Shown: positions 1-7,639, counted from the stretch's first letter. The stretch: DNA of 13,487 bases from an uncultured Bacteroidales bacterium (GCA_937911935.1 CALDQH010000076.1:1-13487); one strand, 5' to 3'. Made by a program: numbers and translations. Notes: generated by a model not told the origin, from the letters alone.

Positions 1-1022
1 TTGCGCGATGCGTCGCAGTCTAATACACCTGCCAAGCACATTGGTTGGTTAGCGATGATACCGGTTGAAACACCGTTGAAGCGACCAAATGCACAAATGA
101 TGTTAGGAGCGTATTCGGGTTGGATTTCCAATACATCGTTGTTATCTACGATAGAAGTAATGATTTCTTTCATATCGTAGGGTTTGTTTGGATTGTCAGG
201 AACCAAGGTATTCAATACATCGTCGATACGATTTACTGGATCGTCGCAAGGAACAACAGGAGCAGATTCCATGTTGTTTTGAGGAATAAACGACATCAAA
301 CGACGTACGGTAGCCAAACCGTCTTGTTCGTTTTCGGCACGGAAGTGAGCCACACCTGTTTTGGTTGCGTGTACACCTGCGCCACCCAATTCGTCAACAG
401 AAACAGATTCGCCAGTTACTGATTTTACTACTTTAGGACCAGTGATGAACATGTAGCTGTTTTCTTCGGTCATCATGATAAAGTCGGTAAGAGCAGGCGA
501 ATATACAGCGCCACCAGCACAAGGACCAAAAATCAATGAGATTTGAGGTACTACACCCGATGCCAAAATGTTGCGTTCAAAGATTTCGGCATAACCTGCC
601 AATGCATTAGGACCTTCTTGGATACGAGCACCACCCGAGTCGTTGATACCGATGATAGGAGCTCCGACTTTCATGGCTTTGTCCATTACATGACAAATTT
701 TTAGTGCTACGGTTTCAGAAAGTGAACCACCAAATACGGTAAAGTCTTGCGCAAATACAAACACCAAACGTCCGTCAATGGTACCTTGACCAACGACTAC
801 ACCATCGCCCAAGAATTTGTCTTTGTCCATGCCAAAGTTGGTGCAACGGTGAGTTACAAACATGTCCATTTCTTCAAAGCTGCCTTCGTCCAATAGCATT
901 TCGATGCGTTCGCGGGCAGTTAGTTTTCCTTTGCTGTGTTGCGAGTCAATTCTTTTTTGACCGCCACCCAAACGAGCTTTTTCGCGTAGCTCAATTAGGT
1001 TTTGAATTTTATCTGTTGCCAT
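1..1022 (-). CDS. mmdA: Methylmalonyl-CoA decarboxylase alpha / propionyl-CoA carboxylase beta subunit, 3' end missing
   Basis: Carboxyltransferase subunit of a biotin-dependent acyl-CoA (de)carboxylase. It moves the carboxyl group between (S)-methylmalonyl-CoA/propionyl-CoA and biotin on a partner protein. About 340 N-terminal residues are visible of roughly 510-520 usual for the family; no stop occurs before the left edge. Visible signatures are the N-terminal KARLGGGQKRIDSQHSKGK region (about 15-33), GGSLSE (98-103), the oxyanion-type stretch INDSGGARIQEG (126-137) and FGPCAGGAVYSPALTDF (165-181), all typical of the acyl-CoA carboxyltransferase family. The start ATG lies 28 bases after the stop of the epimerase gene, so the two are probably co-transcribed. 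That pairing favours a role in the succinate-propionate pathway, as a sodium-pumping decarboxylase or a propionyl-CoA carboxylase. Which of the two cannot be decided here, because the biotin-carrier and membrane subunits would lie beyond the edge. Confidence 0.93.
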   Translation of the reverse strand, partial: MATDKIQNLIELREKARLGGGQKRIDSQHSKGKLTARERIEMLLDEGSFEEMDMFVTHRCTNFGMDKDKFLGDGVVVGQGTIDGRLVFVFAQDFTVFGGSLSETVALKICHVMDKAMKVGAPIIGINDSGGARIQEGPNALAGYAEIFERNILASGVVPQISLIFGPCAGGAVYSPALTDFIMMTEENSYMFITGPKVVKSVTGESVSVDELGGAGVHATKTGVAHFRAENEQDGLATVRRLMSFIPQNNMESAPVVPCDDPVNRIDDVLNTLVPDNPNKPYDMKEIITSIVDNNDVLEIQPEYAPNIICAFGRFNGVSTGIIANQPMCLAGVLDCDASR

Positions 1023-1050
1023 TTTATGTGTAAATGATTAAATCACGTTT

Positions 1051-1461
1051 TTATTTCTTTTCGCAGAATTCGGTTAGGATGCCTGCTGTAGATTTTGGAT
1101 GAAGGAATGCAATAGTCATGCCTTCTGCACCACTACGTGGGGTTTTGTCGATAAGTTGTACGCCTTTGTCTGCCACTTCTTGCAAGCGAGTTTCGATGTC
1201 GTTTACAGCGTAAGCAATGTGATGGAAACCACCACGACCACCGTTTTTCTCGATGAATTTAGCTACGGTACTTTCGGGAGAAGTAGGTTCTAATAGTTCG
1301 ATTTTAACTTCGCCAACTTTTAAGAAAGCGGTTTTTACTTTTTGGTCTGCAACTTCTTCGATTGCATAGCAAGTTAGACCTAATACTCCTTCGTAGTAAG
1401 GAAGTGCTTCTGCGATGCTTGGTACAGCAATACCAAGGTGTTCAATTTTGGTTGGAATCAT
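1051..1461 (-). CDS. mce: Methylmalonyl-CoA epimerase
   Basis: Interconverts (R)- and (S)-methylmalonyl-CoA, linking the B12-dependent mutase to the decarboxylase/carboxylase; cytoplasmic. The 136-residue length is normal for this single-domain vicinal-oxygen-chelate (VOC) protein. The two paired beta-alpha-beta-beta-beta modules are visible: the first begins at KIEHLGIAV (5-13), the second at GFHHIAYAV (78-86). Likely metal ligands are His8, His80 or His81, and Glu131 in the C-terminal LTEF; Glu55 in VKIELLEP is a further candidate ligand. These are assigned by family pattern, not by alignment. The gene sits 28 bases upstream of the carboxyltransferase gene and 69 bases after the glycosyltransferase stop. 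That upstream gap holds a heptanucleotide repeat and no obvious TAnnTTTG box, so its own promoter is uncertain. Confidence 0.95.
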   Translation of the reverse strand: MIPTKIEHLGIAVPSIAEALPYYEGVLGLTCYAIEEVADQKVKTAFLKVGEVKIELLEPTSPESTVAKFIEKNGGRGGFHHIAYAVNDIETRLQEVADKGVQLIDKTPRSGAEGMTIAFLHPKSTAGILTEFCEKK

Positions 1462-1467
1462 AGTTTT

Positions 1468-1510
1468 GAATGTTAATATGTTAAATGTTTAATGTTTAAT
1501 GTTAATTGTT
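1468..1510. repeat. Degenerate heptanucleotide repeat array, 6 units
   Basis: On the plus strand the units read GAATGTT, AATATGTT (one extra base), AAATGTT, TAATGTT, TAATGTT and AATTGTT. The array fills most of the 69-base gap and lies 6 bases upstream of the mce start codon, in what would be its 5' untranslated region. The sense-strand unit is roughly AACATTA. Such head-to-tail 7-mers usually arise by replication slippage. Any regulatory effect is inference. Confidence 0.75.
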
Positions 1511-1530
1511 TAGGCGATTTTTATTGGGAA

Positions 1531-2553
1531 CTACTTATTGCGATAGCCGAGCAAATGGCCGCCCAAACATTTACGCTTGTAAAGCAAATAAATGATACCT
1601 AGTGTAGCAACCAAGGGCCAAACAATTAGGTTTTGTATCCAGGTTGAGACCCCATAATAATTGAGGGCAAATAGCAGCAACCCAAAAAACAATTGCACGC
1701 CTGCATACAGAGCAGATACCGCCACATGGTTGCGTTTTCCTTCGTTACACATCAGTTGGAACAAATGAATACGGTGGGGTTGAAAAATATTTTCGCCAGC
1801 AAACAAACGTTGCACAATGGTCAAACCTGCCTCGATAAATACCGAGGAGAAAATGGCTAAATAGGCAACATTGCCTGTATTTATCATCAATTTGATAAGC
1901 AGATATACCATTACGTATCCTACCGCTATGGCACCTACATCGCCCGAGAAACAAATTGCTTGTTTGCGCGCATTGTAGAACAAAAACAACAAGGTAGGTA
2001 TTAAGGTAAAATAAATCAATTGGCTATCGACAAAAGGCGAAACATATTCGTTTATGAGGTACAACGGGATAAGCGTTGAAAGGACCAAACCTCCTAACAT
2101 GCCGTTTAGCCCATCCATAAAATTGTACATATTGAGCAGTCCCACCGAAAAACCCCAGCACATCACAATGGCAGACCACTGTACGACAGAAGGCATCAAT
2201 GCCAACGAAGGTTCGTCTATTTGTATTTGCCATAGCAACAACGACATCGCCACCAATTGTATCAACAAACGCCACAAAAACCACACTTCTTCCAAGTCGT
2301 CGATAAAACTGACAACCGAAAGCATGCACAAGCCGATAAAGAAATACCAGGGAAAATTGTCGGAAGACTGATAAAAAAGCACAACTCCGTATATCACGTA
2401 CGAAACAAAAAAGATAAAACCAGCACCTGTGATAACTGGTTTTGTATGCGAGCTTCTATGATTTACTCCTGCCAACATGTTTCGTTTGCGTGCAAACGGA
2501 AAATACAATTGCAACATCAGAAGTAACAATACGAGCGTAAATATATAAATCAT
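1531..2553 (-). CDS. MraY/WecA-family glycosyl-1-phosphate transferase (glycosyltransferase family 4)
   Basis: Polytopic membrane enzyme expected to transfer a sugar-1-phosphate from a UDP-sugar to undecaprenyl phosphate, the first step of a surface-glycan repeat unit. It has 340 residues from the chosen ATG. Family motifs appear in order: NHRSSHTKPVITGAG (31-45), the Asp pair SFIDDLEE (82-89), NMYNFMDGLNG (141-151), SGDVGAIAVGY (203-213) and PHRIHLFQ (259-266). The last resembles the His-x-x-His loop of WbpL-like enzymes more than the triple-His loop of MraY, so a role in O-antigen or other polysaccharide synthesis is likelier than peptidoglycan; that is inference. About ten hydrophobic segments are present. 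An upstream in-frame TTG at 2592 would add 13 residues, but a TAnnTTTG-like promoter box (2582-2589) lies right there, so ATG 2553 is preferred. No other glycan genes are adjacent. Confidence 0.88.
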   Translation of the reverse strand: MIYIFTLVLLLLMLQLYFPFARKRNMLAGVNHRSSHTKPVITGAGFIFFVSYVIYGVVLFYQSSDNFPWYFFIGLCMLSVVSFIDDLEEVWFLWRLLIQLVAMSLLLWQIQIDEPSLALMPSVVQWSAIVMCWGFSVGLLNMYNFMDGLNGMLGGLVLSTLIPLYLINEYVSPFVDSQLIYFTLIPTLLFLFYNARKQAICFSGDVGAIAVGYVMVYLLIKLMINTGNVAYLAIFSSVFIEAGLTIVQRLFAGENIFQPHRIHLFQLMCNEGKRNHVAVSALYAGVQLFFGLLLFALNYYGVSTWIQNLIVWPLVATLGIIYLLYKRKCLGGHLLGYRNK

Positions 2554-2581
2554 GTCTTTTTGAACGTCAACTAATGAACGA

Positions 2582-2589
2582 CAAATGTA
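2582..2589 (-). promoter_or_regulatory. Probable -7 promoter box for the glycosyltransferase gene
   Basis: On the minus strand the sequence is TACATTTG, a match to the Bacteroidota -7 element TAnnTTTG, about 30 bases upstream of ATG 2553. No TTTG (-33 element) is found at the expected distance, so the promoter is incomplete or weak. Transcription would start near 2575, which excludes the TTG at 2592 as a start codon. Confidence 0.45.
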
Positions 2590-2634
2590 CAAAATTTAAT
2601 TCTATAATAAGGTAATATTTAACAGCAATTTCGT

Positions 2635-2651
2635 GCGAATTTCTTATTCGC
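2635..2651. promoter_or_regulatory. Inverted repeat in the divergent promoter region
   Basis: Perfect 6-base arms GCGAAT and ATTCGC are separated by TTCTT. The site lies between the two divergent promoter-like boxes, just upstream of the -33 element at 2660. A smaller palindrome, TTCG-TG-CGAA (2630-2639), overlaps its left arm. The position would suit a regulator-binding site, but no regulator gene is nearby and a chance palindrome is possible in this AT-rich DNA. Confidence 0.3.
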
Positions 2652-2659
2652 TACTTTTT

Positions 2660-2691
2660 TTTGGCAAATTATCAATTTTACATTATTTTTG
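2660..2691 (+). promoter_or_regulatory. Bacteroidota-type promoter for the six-gene plus-strand operon
   Basis: TTTG at 2660-2663 and TATTTTTG at 2684-2691, separated by 20 bases, match the primary-sigma consensus TTTG / TAnnTTTG of Bacteroidota in both elements and spacing. Transcription would start near 2698, about 30 bases before the ATG at 2728. No other comparably good promoter was seen in the short gaps down to mutS2. Confidence 0.6.
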
Positions 2692-2727
2692 CTTGTTACA
2701 CGCAGTTGATTTGACCAAAAACCAAAC

Positions 2728-3273
2728 ATGATTAAAGCATTTCAGACACTCTTTACTTTTTTAAGAAATCCCTTGCAGGGCTGGAGTTTACTCAAGCAAC
2801 AAGCCACCCAAGATTCTGTCGTAAGTATCTATATAATAATGGTTTTTGCTGGTTTATGCACAGCTATCGGCAATTATATGGAGTTAATATTATGGAAGTG
2901 GAGCGATAACATCATTGCTTTTTTAGGCACCTCTATCTCGTTGTTAGCGAGCCTGTATATTGCCCTATTTTTGGTTAAACTTTATTACGAAAAAACAGAA
3001 AAACAACTCCTATCCAACAGCATTTGTATTCATTTTGTAGCATTTGCATCGGTAGGCGTTTATTTAACGTTTGCTTTGGTTGAGCTAACGCATATATCGT
3101 TGTTTTGGCTATTTTCTCTATACACCATCAAATTGGTATTAGAATCCATTCAAAGTGGCTATATAGCGGTCGAAGAAAAACGCAAACACACATTTATTTG
3201 GGTATGCAGTGCTATACTTATCTTAGCACCCATCATTACCTACCGTATAATCGGTTCTATTATCCATTTATAA
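2728..3273 (+). CDS. Yip1-like integral membrane protein
   Basis: An 181-residue inner-membrane protein of unknown function. It begins with a short amphipathic stretch containing FLRNPLQGW (11-19), the kind of N-terminal 'P-x-x-x-W' lead-in seen in bacterial Yip1/DUF1282 proteins. About five hydrophobic segments follow, at roughly 31-50, 63-84, 99-120, 122-142 and 156-176. No catalytic motif is visible. It is first in the operon, 9 bases before smpB, and follows the best promoter in the window. The family name rests on overall layout and remembered resemblance, so 'five-helix membrane protein' is the firm part. A small transporter-like or membrane-organising protein would look the same. Confidence 0.6.
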   Translation: MIKAFQTLFTFLRNPLQGWSLLKQQATQDSVVSIYIIMVFAGLCTAIGNYMELILWKWSDNIIAFLGTSISLLASLYIALFLVKLYYEKTEKQLLSNSICIHFVAFASVGVYLTFALVELTHISLFWLFSLYTIKLVLESIQSGYIAVEEKRKHTFIWVCSAILILAPIITYRIIGSIIHL

Positions 3274-3282
3274 AGAAAACTC

Positions 3283-3735
3283 ATGTCTGCCATTCAAATA
3301 CGCAACAAGAAAGCATCGTTCGATTATGAATTTATCGACACTTATACAGCTGGCATTGTACTAACCGGAACAGAAATTAAATCGATCCGAGCAGGCAAAG
3401 CTGGTCTGGTGGATAGTTTCTGCCTGTTTGAAAATGGCGAACTATGGGCAAAGGGCATCCATATTAACGAATATTTTTATGGATCCTACAACAACCATCT
3501 ACCCAATCGGGATAGAAAATTATTACTCACCAAAAAGGAATTACGTAAACTTGCACGTGGTCTTGCCGACCCAGGAACAACCATTGTTCCAACCCTTTTG
3601 TTTATCAACGAAAGAGGACTTGCCAAGGTAAACATCGCTTTGGCAAAGGGTAAAAAAGAATACGACAAACGTCAGAGTCTAAAAGAAAAAGACGACAAAC
3701 GACAGATGGATCGTGCAAAATTGATTCGATACTAA
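3283..3735 (+). CDS. smpB: SsrA-binding protein SmpB
   Basis: Binds tmRNA (SsrA) and brings it to stalled ribosomes for trans-translation. The 150-residue length is typical. Recognisable features are the N-terminal IRNKKASFDYEFIDTYTAGI (6-25), the tmRNA-binding signature LTGTEIKSIRAGK (27-39), the core NEYFYGSYNNHLPNRDRKLL (62-81) and the lysine/arginine-rich C-terminal tail starting at LAKGKKEYDKR (120-130). That tail is unstructured until it enters the mRNA channel in known SmpB. The stop codon is directly followed by the trkA start with no gap, so the two are surely co-transcribed and possibly translationally coupled. The tmRNA gene itself is not in this window. Confidence 0.97.
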   Translation: MSAIQIRNKKASFDYEFIDTYTAGIVLTGTEIKSIRAGKAGLVDSFCLFENGELWAKGIHINEYFYGSYNNHLPNRDRKLLLTKKELRKLARGLADPGTTIVPTLLFINERGLAKVNIALAKGKKEYDKRQSLKEKDDKRQMDRAKLIRY

Positions 3736-5067
3736 ATGAAAATTATTATCGCTGGCGCAGGTGCTGTTGGTACACACCTTGCCAAAATGCTATCCAAAGA
3801 AAAACATACCATTGTTTTATTGGACGAAAAAACCGAAAAAATAAAACAATTGGAATCGAGCTACGAGATTTTAGCCGTAGTAGGAAGCCCTACTTCGCTA
3901 AAAGATTTGCGCGAGGCGCAAGTGCCCTCTGCCGATTTGTTTGTGGCGGTAACTCCATACGAAAGTACCAACATTACAGCTTGCCTACTTGCCACCAACT
4001 TGGGTGCCCAAAAAACATTGGCACGCATCGACAACCAAGAGTATCTACTACCCAAAAACAAGGAATTTTTTAAAAGCATGGGGGTTGACTCGCTTATTTA
4101 TCCTGAAAGATTGGCTGCCGACGAAATTGTAAACGGTCTTAAAAAAGGTTGGGTAAGACAATACTTGGAATTTTCTGACGGCGAGTTGGTGGTTTTAGCC
4201 ACCAAAATACGCGAATCCTCTCCGCTTTGCGACCAACAACTCATGCATGCCTTTCAGGCTAACAACCGATTGCGCGTGGTTGTTATCAAAAGAGGCAACG
4301 AAACCATTATCCCCACTGGCAAGGACCAAATCAAGGTAAACGATATTGTTTATTTCTTGACCACACGCGAAGGAACAGAAGAAGTTCGCATTTTATCTGG
4401 CAAAGAGGAATTTGAAATTGGTAGCACCATGTTCTTAGGCGCCAGCCGCATCGGTGTTAGAGCCATCCAAGAACTACCATCGAGCATGAACATCAAAGTC
4501 ATCGAACAAGACAAAGAAAAAAGCATGCAACTGCTCGAAAAAACAGATAAAGCATTGGTTATCAATGGAGATGGCAGGGATATTTCGCTACTTAAAGAAG
4601 AAGACATCGAATCGTACGATGCCTTTGTTGCCCTATCTGGAAATTCGGAAACCAACATTTTGGCTTGTTTAGCGGCCAAAAATTTGGGTGTAAAACGTAC
4701 CATTGCCGAGGTAGAAAACAACGACTACATTTCGATGGCAGAAAGTTTGGATATTGGTGCCATTATCAACAAAAAGATCATTGCAGCCAGCCACATATAC
4801 CAGTTAATTTTGGGTGGAGACGTATCGGTTAAATGCCTTACTTTTGTGGATGTTTTGGTAGTCGAATTGATGGCAGAAGACGACTCGGCCATTACCAAAG
4901 ATATGCTTAAAAACCTAAAACTACCCAAAAACACCACCATAGGTGGCATTGTGCGTAACGACAAAGGGATTGTCGCCGTGGGCGATACGCAAATACAAGC
5001 AGGCGACAGGGTTTTGGTTTTCTGTGGCGAAGACACTGTGCATAAAATCGAAAAATTATTCAAATAA
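3736..5067 (+). CDS. trkA: Trk potassium-uptake regulatory protein TrkA
   Basis: Cytoplasmic nucleotide-binding subunit that gates the TrkH potassium channel. At 443 residues it has the normal double-RCK layout. RCK_N 1 has a Rossmann motif GAGAVG (7-12) and an acidic NAD-ribose ligand at Asp30. RCK_C 1 spans roughly 140-225. RCK_N 2 has a second nucleotide loop, GASRIG (235-240), and RCK_C 2 covers the final 80 or so residues, ending in the 'IQAGDRVLVFCG' type of strand. In the second half Ala replaces the second Gly of GxGxxG, which is common in the weaker second site of the family. The gene starts immediately after smpB. Its stop overlaps the trkH start by one base (TAATG), indicating translational coupling and matched output of the two partners. 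Confidence 0.97.
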   Translation: MKIIIAGAGAVGTHLAKMLSKEKHTIVLLDEKTEKIKQLESSYEILAVVGSPTSLKDLREAQVPSADLFVAVTPYESTNITACLLATNLGAQKTLARIDNQEYLLPKNKEFFKSMGVDSLIYPERLAADEIVNGLKKGWVRQYLEFSDGELVVLATKIRESSPLCDQQLMHAFQANNRLRVVVIKRGNETIIPTGKDQIKVNDIVYFLTTREGTEEVRILSGKEEFEIGSTMFLGASRIGVRAIQELPSSMNIKVIEQDKEKSMQLLEKTDKALVINGDGRDISLLKEEDIESYDAFVALSGNSETNILACLAAKNLGVKRTIAEVENNDYISMAESLDIGAIINKKIIAASHIYQLILGGDVSVKCLTFVDVLVVELMAEDDSAITKDMLKNLKLPKNTTIGGIVRNDKGIVAVGDTQIQAGDRVLVFCGEDTVHKIEKLFK

Positions 5068-6515
5068 TGAAAGTCTTAAACATCCAATCGGTAGTGCGCA
5101 TCATCGGCTTCTTGTTGCTGATTGAGGCTTTCTTTATGTTGTTAGCCACCTGCGTATCCATCGGCTACCAGGAAAATTTTTGGCCCCTACTGTTTGGAAG
5201 TTGTACCACAGCCATTGCGGGCGGTCTTTCGATTTTGTTTTGCCCAGGCAAACAACCCATGGGCAAGCGCGAGGGTTACCTTATTGTAGCTTCTATTTGG
5301 GTGGTATTTTCGCTATTTGGACTTATTCCTTACTACACAGGAAATTACATTCCCTCTTTTACGGATGCTTTTTTTGAAGCCATATCGGGTTTTACGGCAA
5401 CAGGAGCCTCTACCATTGTCGATGTAGAAGCACTGCCTAATGGCATTCTTTTTTGGCGAACCTTATGCCAATGGATAGGCGGTATGGGTATCATCATTTT
5501 ATCCTTAGCCATTATTCCCATGGTAAGCGACGGTAGCATGTCGCTGTTGGCTGCCGAGATTACCGGACCTACCAAAGAAAAAGTTCACGCCAAAGTTGCC
5601 CAAACTGCCAAAGCCATCTGGGGAATTTACGTAGTCCTAAGTTTGATAGAGGCAGGTGCCCTATGGTTGGCAGACATGGAGCCTTTTGATGCTATTTGCC
5701 ATGCCTTCTCGACCATATCGACAGGGGGATTATCGACCAAAAACAACGGTCTTATGTACTGGGACTCTGCCACCATCGACTACATCATCATGGTATTTAT
5801 GTTTTTAGGTGGTGTCAATTTTAGTCTGATATACCTGTTTATCAAGGGGCAATTTGGAAAGATGCTTAAAAACGAGGAGTTTCAGTGGTACAGTGCCTCG
5901 ATTTTAATCTTTGCCACCATCATGCTTATCACCCTGTTGGTTTACCACACCGATTTAGAGATAGCCACCAGTATTCGATACGCTCTGTTTAACATGTCAT
6001 CGCTGATAAGTACCACGGGCTTCTCGCATGTGGATTATACACAATGGTCACCTTTTATCTGGACTTTCATGCTGTTTGCCATGCTATTGGGTGGTAGCTC
6101 GGGTTCTACTTCGGGCGGTATCAAAACGGTACGCATTGTGCTCTTGCTAAAAAACTCATACTACGAATTTAAACGACTTATTCACCCCAATGCGGTAATT
6201 CCCGTTCGATTTAACGGCCATGTAGTAAACACCCAGATTATCAACAACGTACTGGCGTTTATTTTTATGTACGTTATTGTTATGGGGGTAAGTATCATCA
6301 TTTTTACGGCTACTGGTTTGGGATTTGACGAGTCGGTAGGAACCACCTTTGCCGCCTTAACCAACGTAGGCTTGAGCATGGGCGAAATAGGCACTGGCGA
6401 TTATTCTACCTTAAGCACCTTTGCCAAATGGTACATGTCGTTTTTAATGTTGGTAGGACGTTTGGAAGTATTTACGGTTCTCATCGTGCTAACACCTGCT
6501 TTTTGGAAAAAATAA
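5067..6515 (+). CDS. trkH: Trk potassium transporter membrane subunit TrkH
   Basis: Potassium-translocating channel subunit of the Trk/Ktr/HKT superfamily, 482 residues, normal for TrkH. All four pore-loop repeats can be seen with their selectivity glycines: SGFTATGAS (107-115), STISTGGLST (215-224), SLISTTGFS (312-320) and ALTNVGLSMG (430-439). The intramembrane-loop stretch GGSSGSTSGGIKT follows the third pore loop, and the C-terminal GRLEVFT (464-470) is a family hallmark. About ten hydrophobic helices are apparent. It overlaps trkA by one base and is followed after a single base by the methyltransferase gene. Presence of both TrkA and TrkH indicates a complete potassium-uptake system. Confidence 0.97.
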   Translation: MKVLNIQSVVRIIGFLLLIEAFFMLLATCVSIGYQENFWPLLFGSCTTAIAGGLSILFCPGKQPMGKREGYLIVASIWVVFSLFGLIPYYTGNYIPSFTDAFFEAISGFTATGASTIVDVEALPNGILFWRTLCQWIGGMGIIILSLAIIPMVSDGSMSLLAAEITGPTKEKVHAKVAQTAKAIWGIYVVLSLIEAGALWLADMEPFDAICHAFSTISTGGLSTKNNGLMYWDSATIDYIIMVFMFLGGVNFSLIYLFIKGQFGKMLKNEEFQWYSASILIFATIMLITLLVYHTDLEIATSIRYALFNMSSLISTTGFSHVDYTQWSPFIWTFMLFAMLLGGSSGSTSGGIKTVRIVLLLKNSYYEFKRLIHPNAVIPVRFNGHVVNTQIINNVLAFIFMYVIVMGVSIIIFTATGLGFDESVGTTFAALTNVGLSMGEIGTGDYSTLSTFAKWYMSFLMLVGRLEVFTVLIVLTPAFWKK

Positions 6516-6516
6516 C

Positions 6517-7611
6517 ATGCCAGACACGCCCCAACACATACAACAAGCTCAACAATCCTTTGGCAAAAAAATAGCTGCCGAAAAAATACCCTTTTGGCAC
6601 GATTGTCCTGATATTATATACCCCGTTCGATTATCGTTAGAACAATGTTCGTCTCAGTGGACTTCCCTTTACAAAACCTTGTTGGTGCATGGCGAAACAT
6701 TGATTGATTTAACGGGTGGCATGGGGGTTGATTGCTCGTTTTTAGCCCAATCGTTTAAGCAAACAACGTATGTAGAACAAGATGCCGAATTATGTAGGTT
6801 AGCCACACATAATTTTGCTTGTTTAGGGCTACCGATTCGGGTGGTAAACGACACGTGCGAACATATCATAGACCAACTACCAGTGGTCGATGTTATTTTT
6901 ATCGACCCTGCCCGACGCGATCAGAAAGGCGGAAAAATGGTAGGACTATCCGATTGCACACCCGATTTAACCCAAATAGGAAGTCGTATTCTGCAAAAAT
7001 GCCGTACGCTGTTGATTAAGCTTTCGCCTATGATTGACATCGAATCCGTGCTGAAAGATTTTCCGCAAACCACAGAAATCCACATCGTATCGGTAAAAAA
7101 TGAATGCAAAGAAGTCTTGATTAAGATAGACCAAGAGGCTAATGCAGAAGAGGCTACGATTTATTGCGTCAATCTACATAACGAGCAAGAAACATCCCAT
7201 ACGTTTTGTTTTAAGCGCAGCCAAGAGAACCAAAGCACCGCTAAGTACGACACACCGCAAAACTACCTATACGAGCCCAATGCCAGCATTCTAAAAGCAG
7301 GAGCTTTTAAGCAGGTAGCAGAACGCTATGGTGTAAACAAGTTGCATCCAAGCAGCCATTTATACACATCACAAACCTTCGTTCCTTATTTTCCAGGCAA
7401 GGTATTTGCTATCGAAAAAGTTTGTAAGGTACAACGCAAAGAAATTGCGGATATAGAAAAAGCCAACCTAACGATTCGAAATTTTCCGGGCACAGTAGCC
7501 GAACTTCGCAAAAAGCTAAAACTAAAAGACGGAGGTGACAAGCATATTTTTGCCACTACGCTGCGCGACAACTCGAAGGTGCTGATTGTAGGAAATCGAG
7601 TTAGGAGTTAG
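6517..7611 (+). CDS. Class I SAM-dependent methyltransferase with THUMP-like C-terminal domain
   Basis: A 364-residue predicted methyltransferase. The Rossmann-type motif I is LIDLTGGMGVD (62-72), followed by an acidic residue for the SAM ribose (Glu87 in YVEQD). The motif IV region FIDPARRD (128-135) resembles the D-P-A-R-R form found in this bacterial family. The C-terminal part, from about LYEPNASILKAGAFKQVAE onward, matches the THUMP-like domain that usually accompanies it, which suggests an RNA substrate such as tRNA or rRNA. The exact target is unknown. It starts one base after trkH. Its last codons, VRS and the TAG stop, are encoded by the start of a heptanucleotide repeat array, so the final residues are repeat-derived and probably not conserved. 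Confidence 0.85.
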   Translation: MPDTPQHIQQAQQSFGKKIAAEKIPFWHDCPDIIYPVRLSLEQCSSQWTSLYKTLLVHGETLIDLTGGMGVDCSFLAQSFKQTTYVEQDAELCRLATHNFACLGLPIRVVNDTCEHIIDQLPVVDVIFIDPARRDQKGGKMVGLSDCTPDLTQIGSRILQKCRTLLIKLSPMIDIESVLKDFPQTTEIHIVSVKNECKEVLIKIDQEANAEEATIYCVNLHNEQETSHTFCFKRSQENQSTAKYDTPQNYLYEPNASILKAGAFKQVAERYGVNKLHPSSHLYTSQTFVPYFPGKVFAIEKVCKVQRKEIADIEKANLTIRNFPGTVAELRKKLKLKDGGDKHIFATTLRDNSKVLIVGNRVRS

Positions 7612-7639
7612 GAGTTAGGAATTAGGAGTTAGAAGTTAT
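7598..7639. repeat. Heptanucleotide repeat array spanning methyltransferase stop and mutS2 start
   Basis: Six head-to-tail 7-mers: GAGTTAG three times, GAATTAG, GAGTTAG and AAGTTAT. The methyltransferase stop TAG (7609-7611) lies inside unit 2, and the first two bases of the mutS2 ATG (7638-7640) end unit 6. Neighbouring units create AGGAG, a Shine-Dalgarno-like sequence, several times; the nearest (7624-7628) sits 9 bases before the mutS2 ATG. Slippage would alter the gap and the ribosome-binding region but not the mutS2 reading frame. Confidence 0.85.

Noticed and set aside
120..422. A 100-codon plus-strand open frame
   Set aside because: It lies antisense to the carboxyltransferase gene, which is supported by strong family motifs; the frame shows no motif of its own.
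1468..1510. CRISPR-like array
   Set aside because: The units are 7 bases, contiguous and without spacers, so this is a microrepeat. The same holds for 7598-7639 and 10075-10106.
2257..2526. Plus-strand open frames (also 2054-2371) over the glycosyltransferase gene
   Set aside because: They are antisense to conserved membrane-enzyme motifs, with low-complexity, Lys/His-rich translations and no start signal.
4350..4721. A 123-codon minus-strand frame inside trkA (another at 4725-5063)
   Set aside because: Ser/Leu-rich mirror translations of a well-supported gene; no independent evidence.
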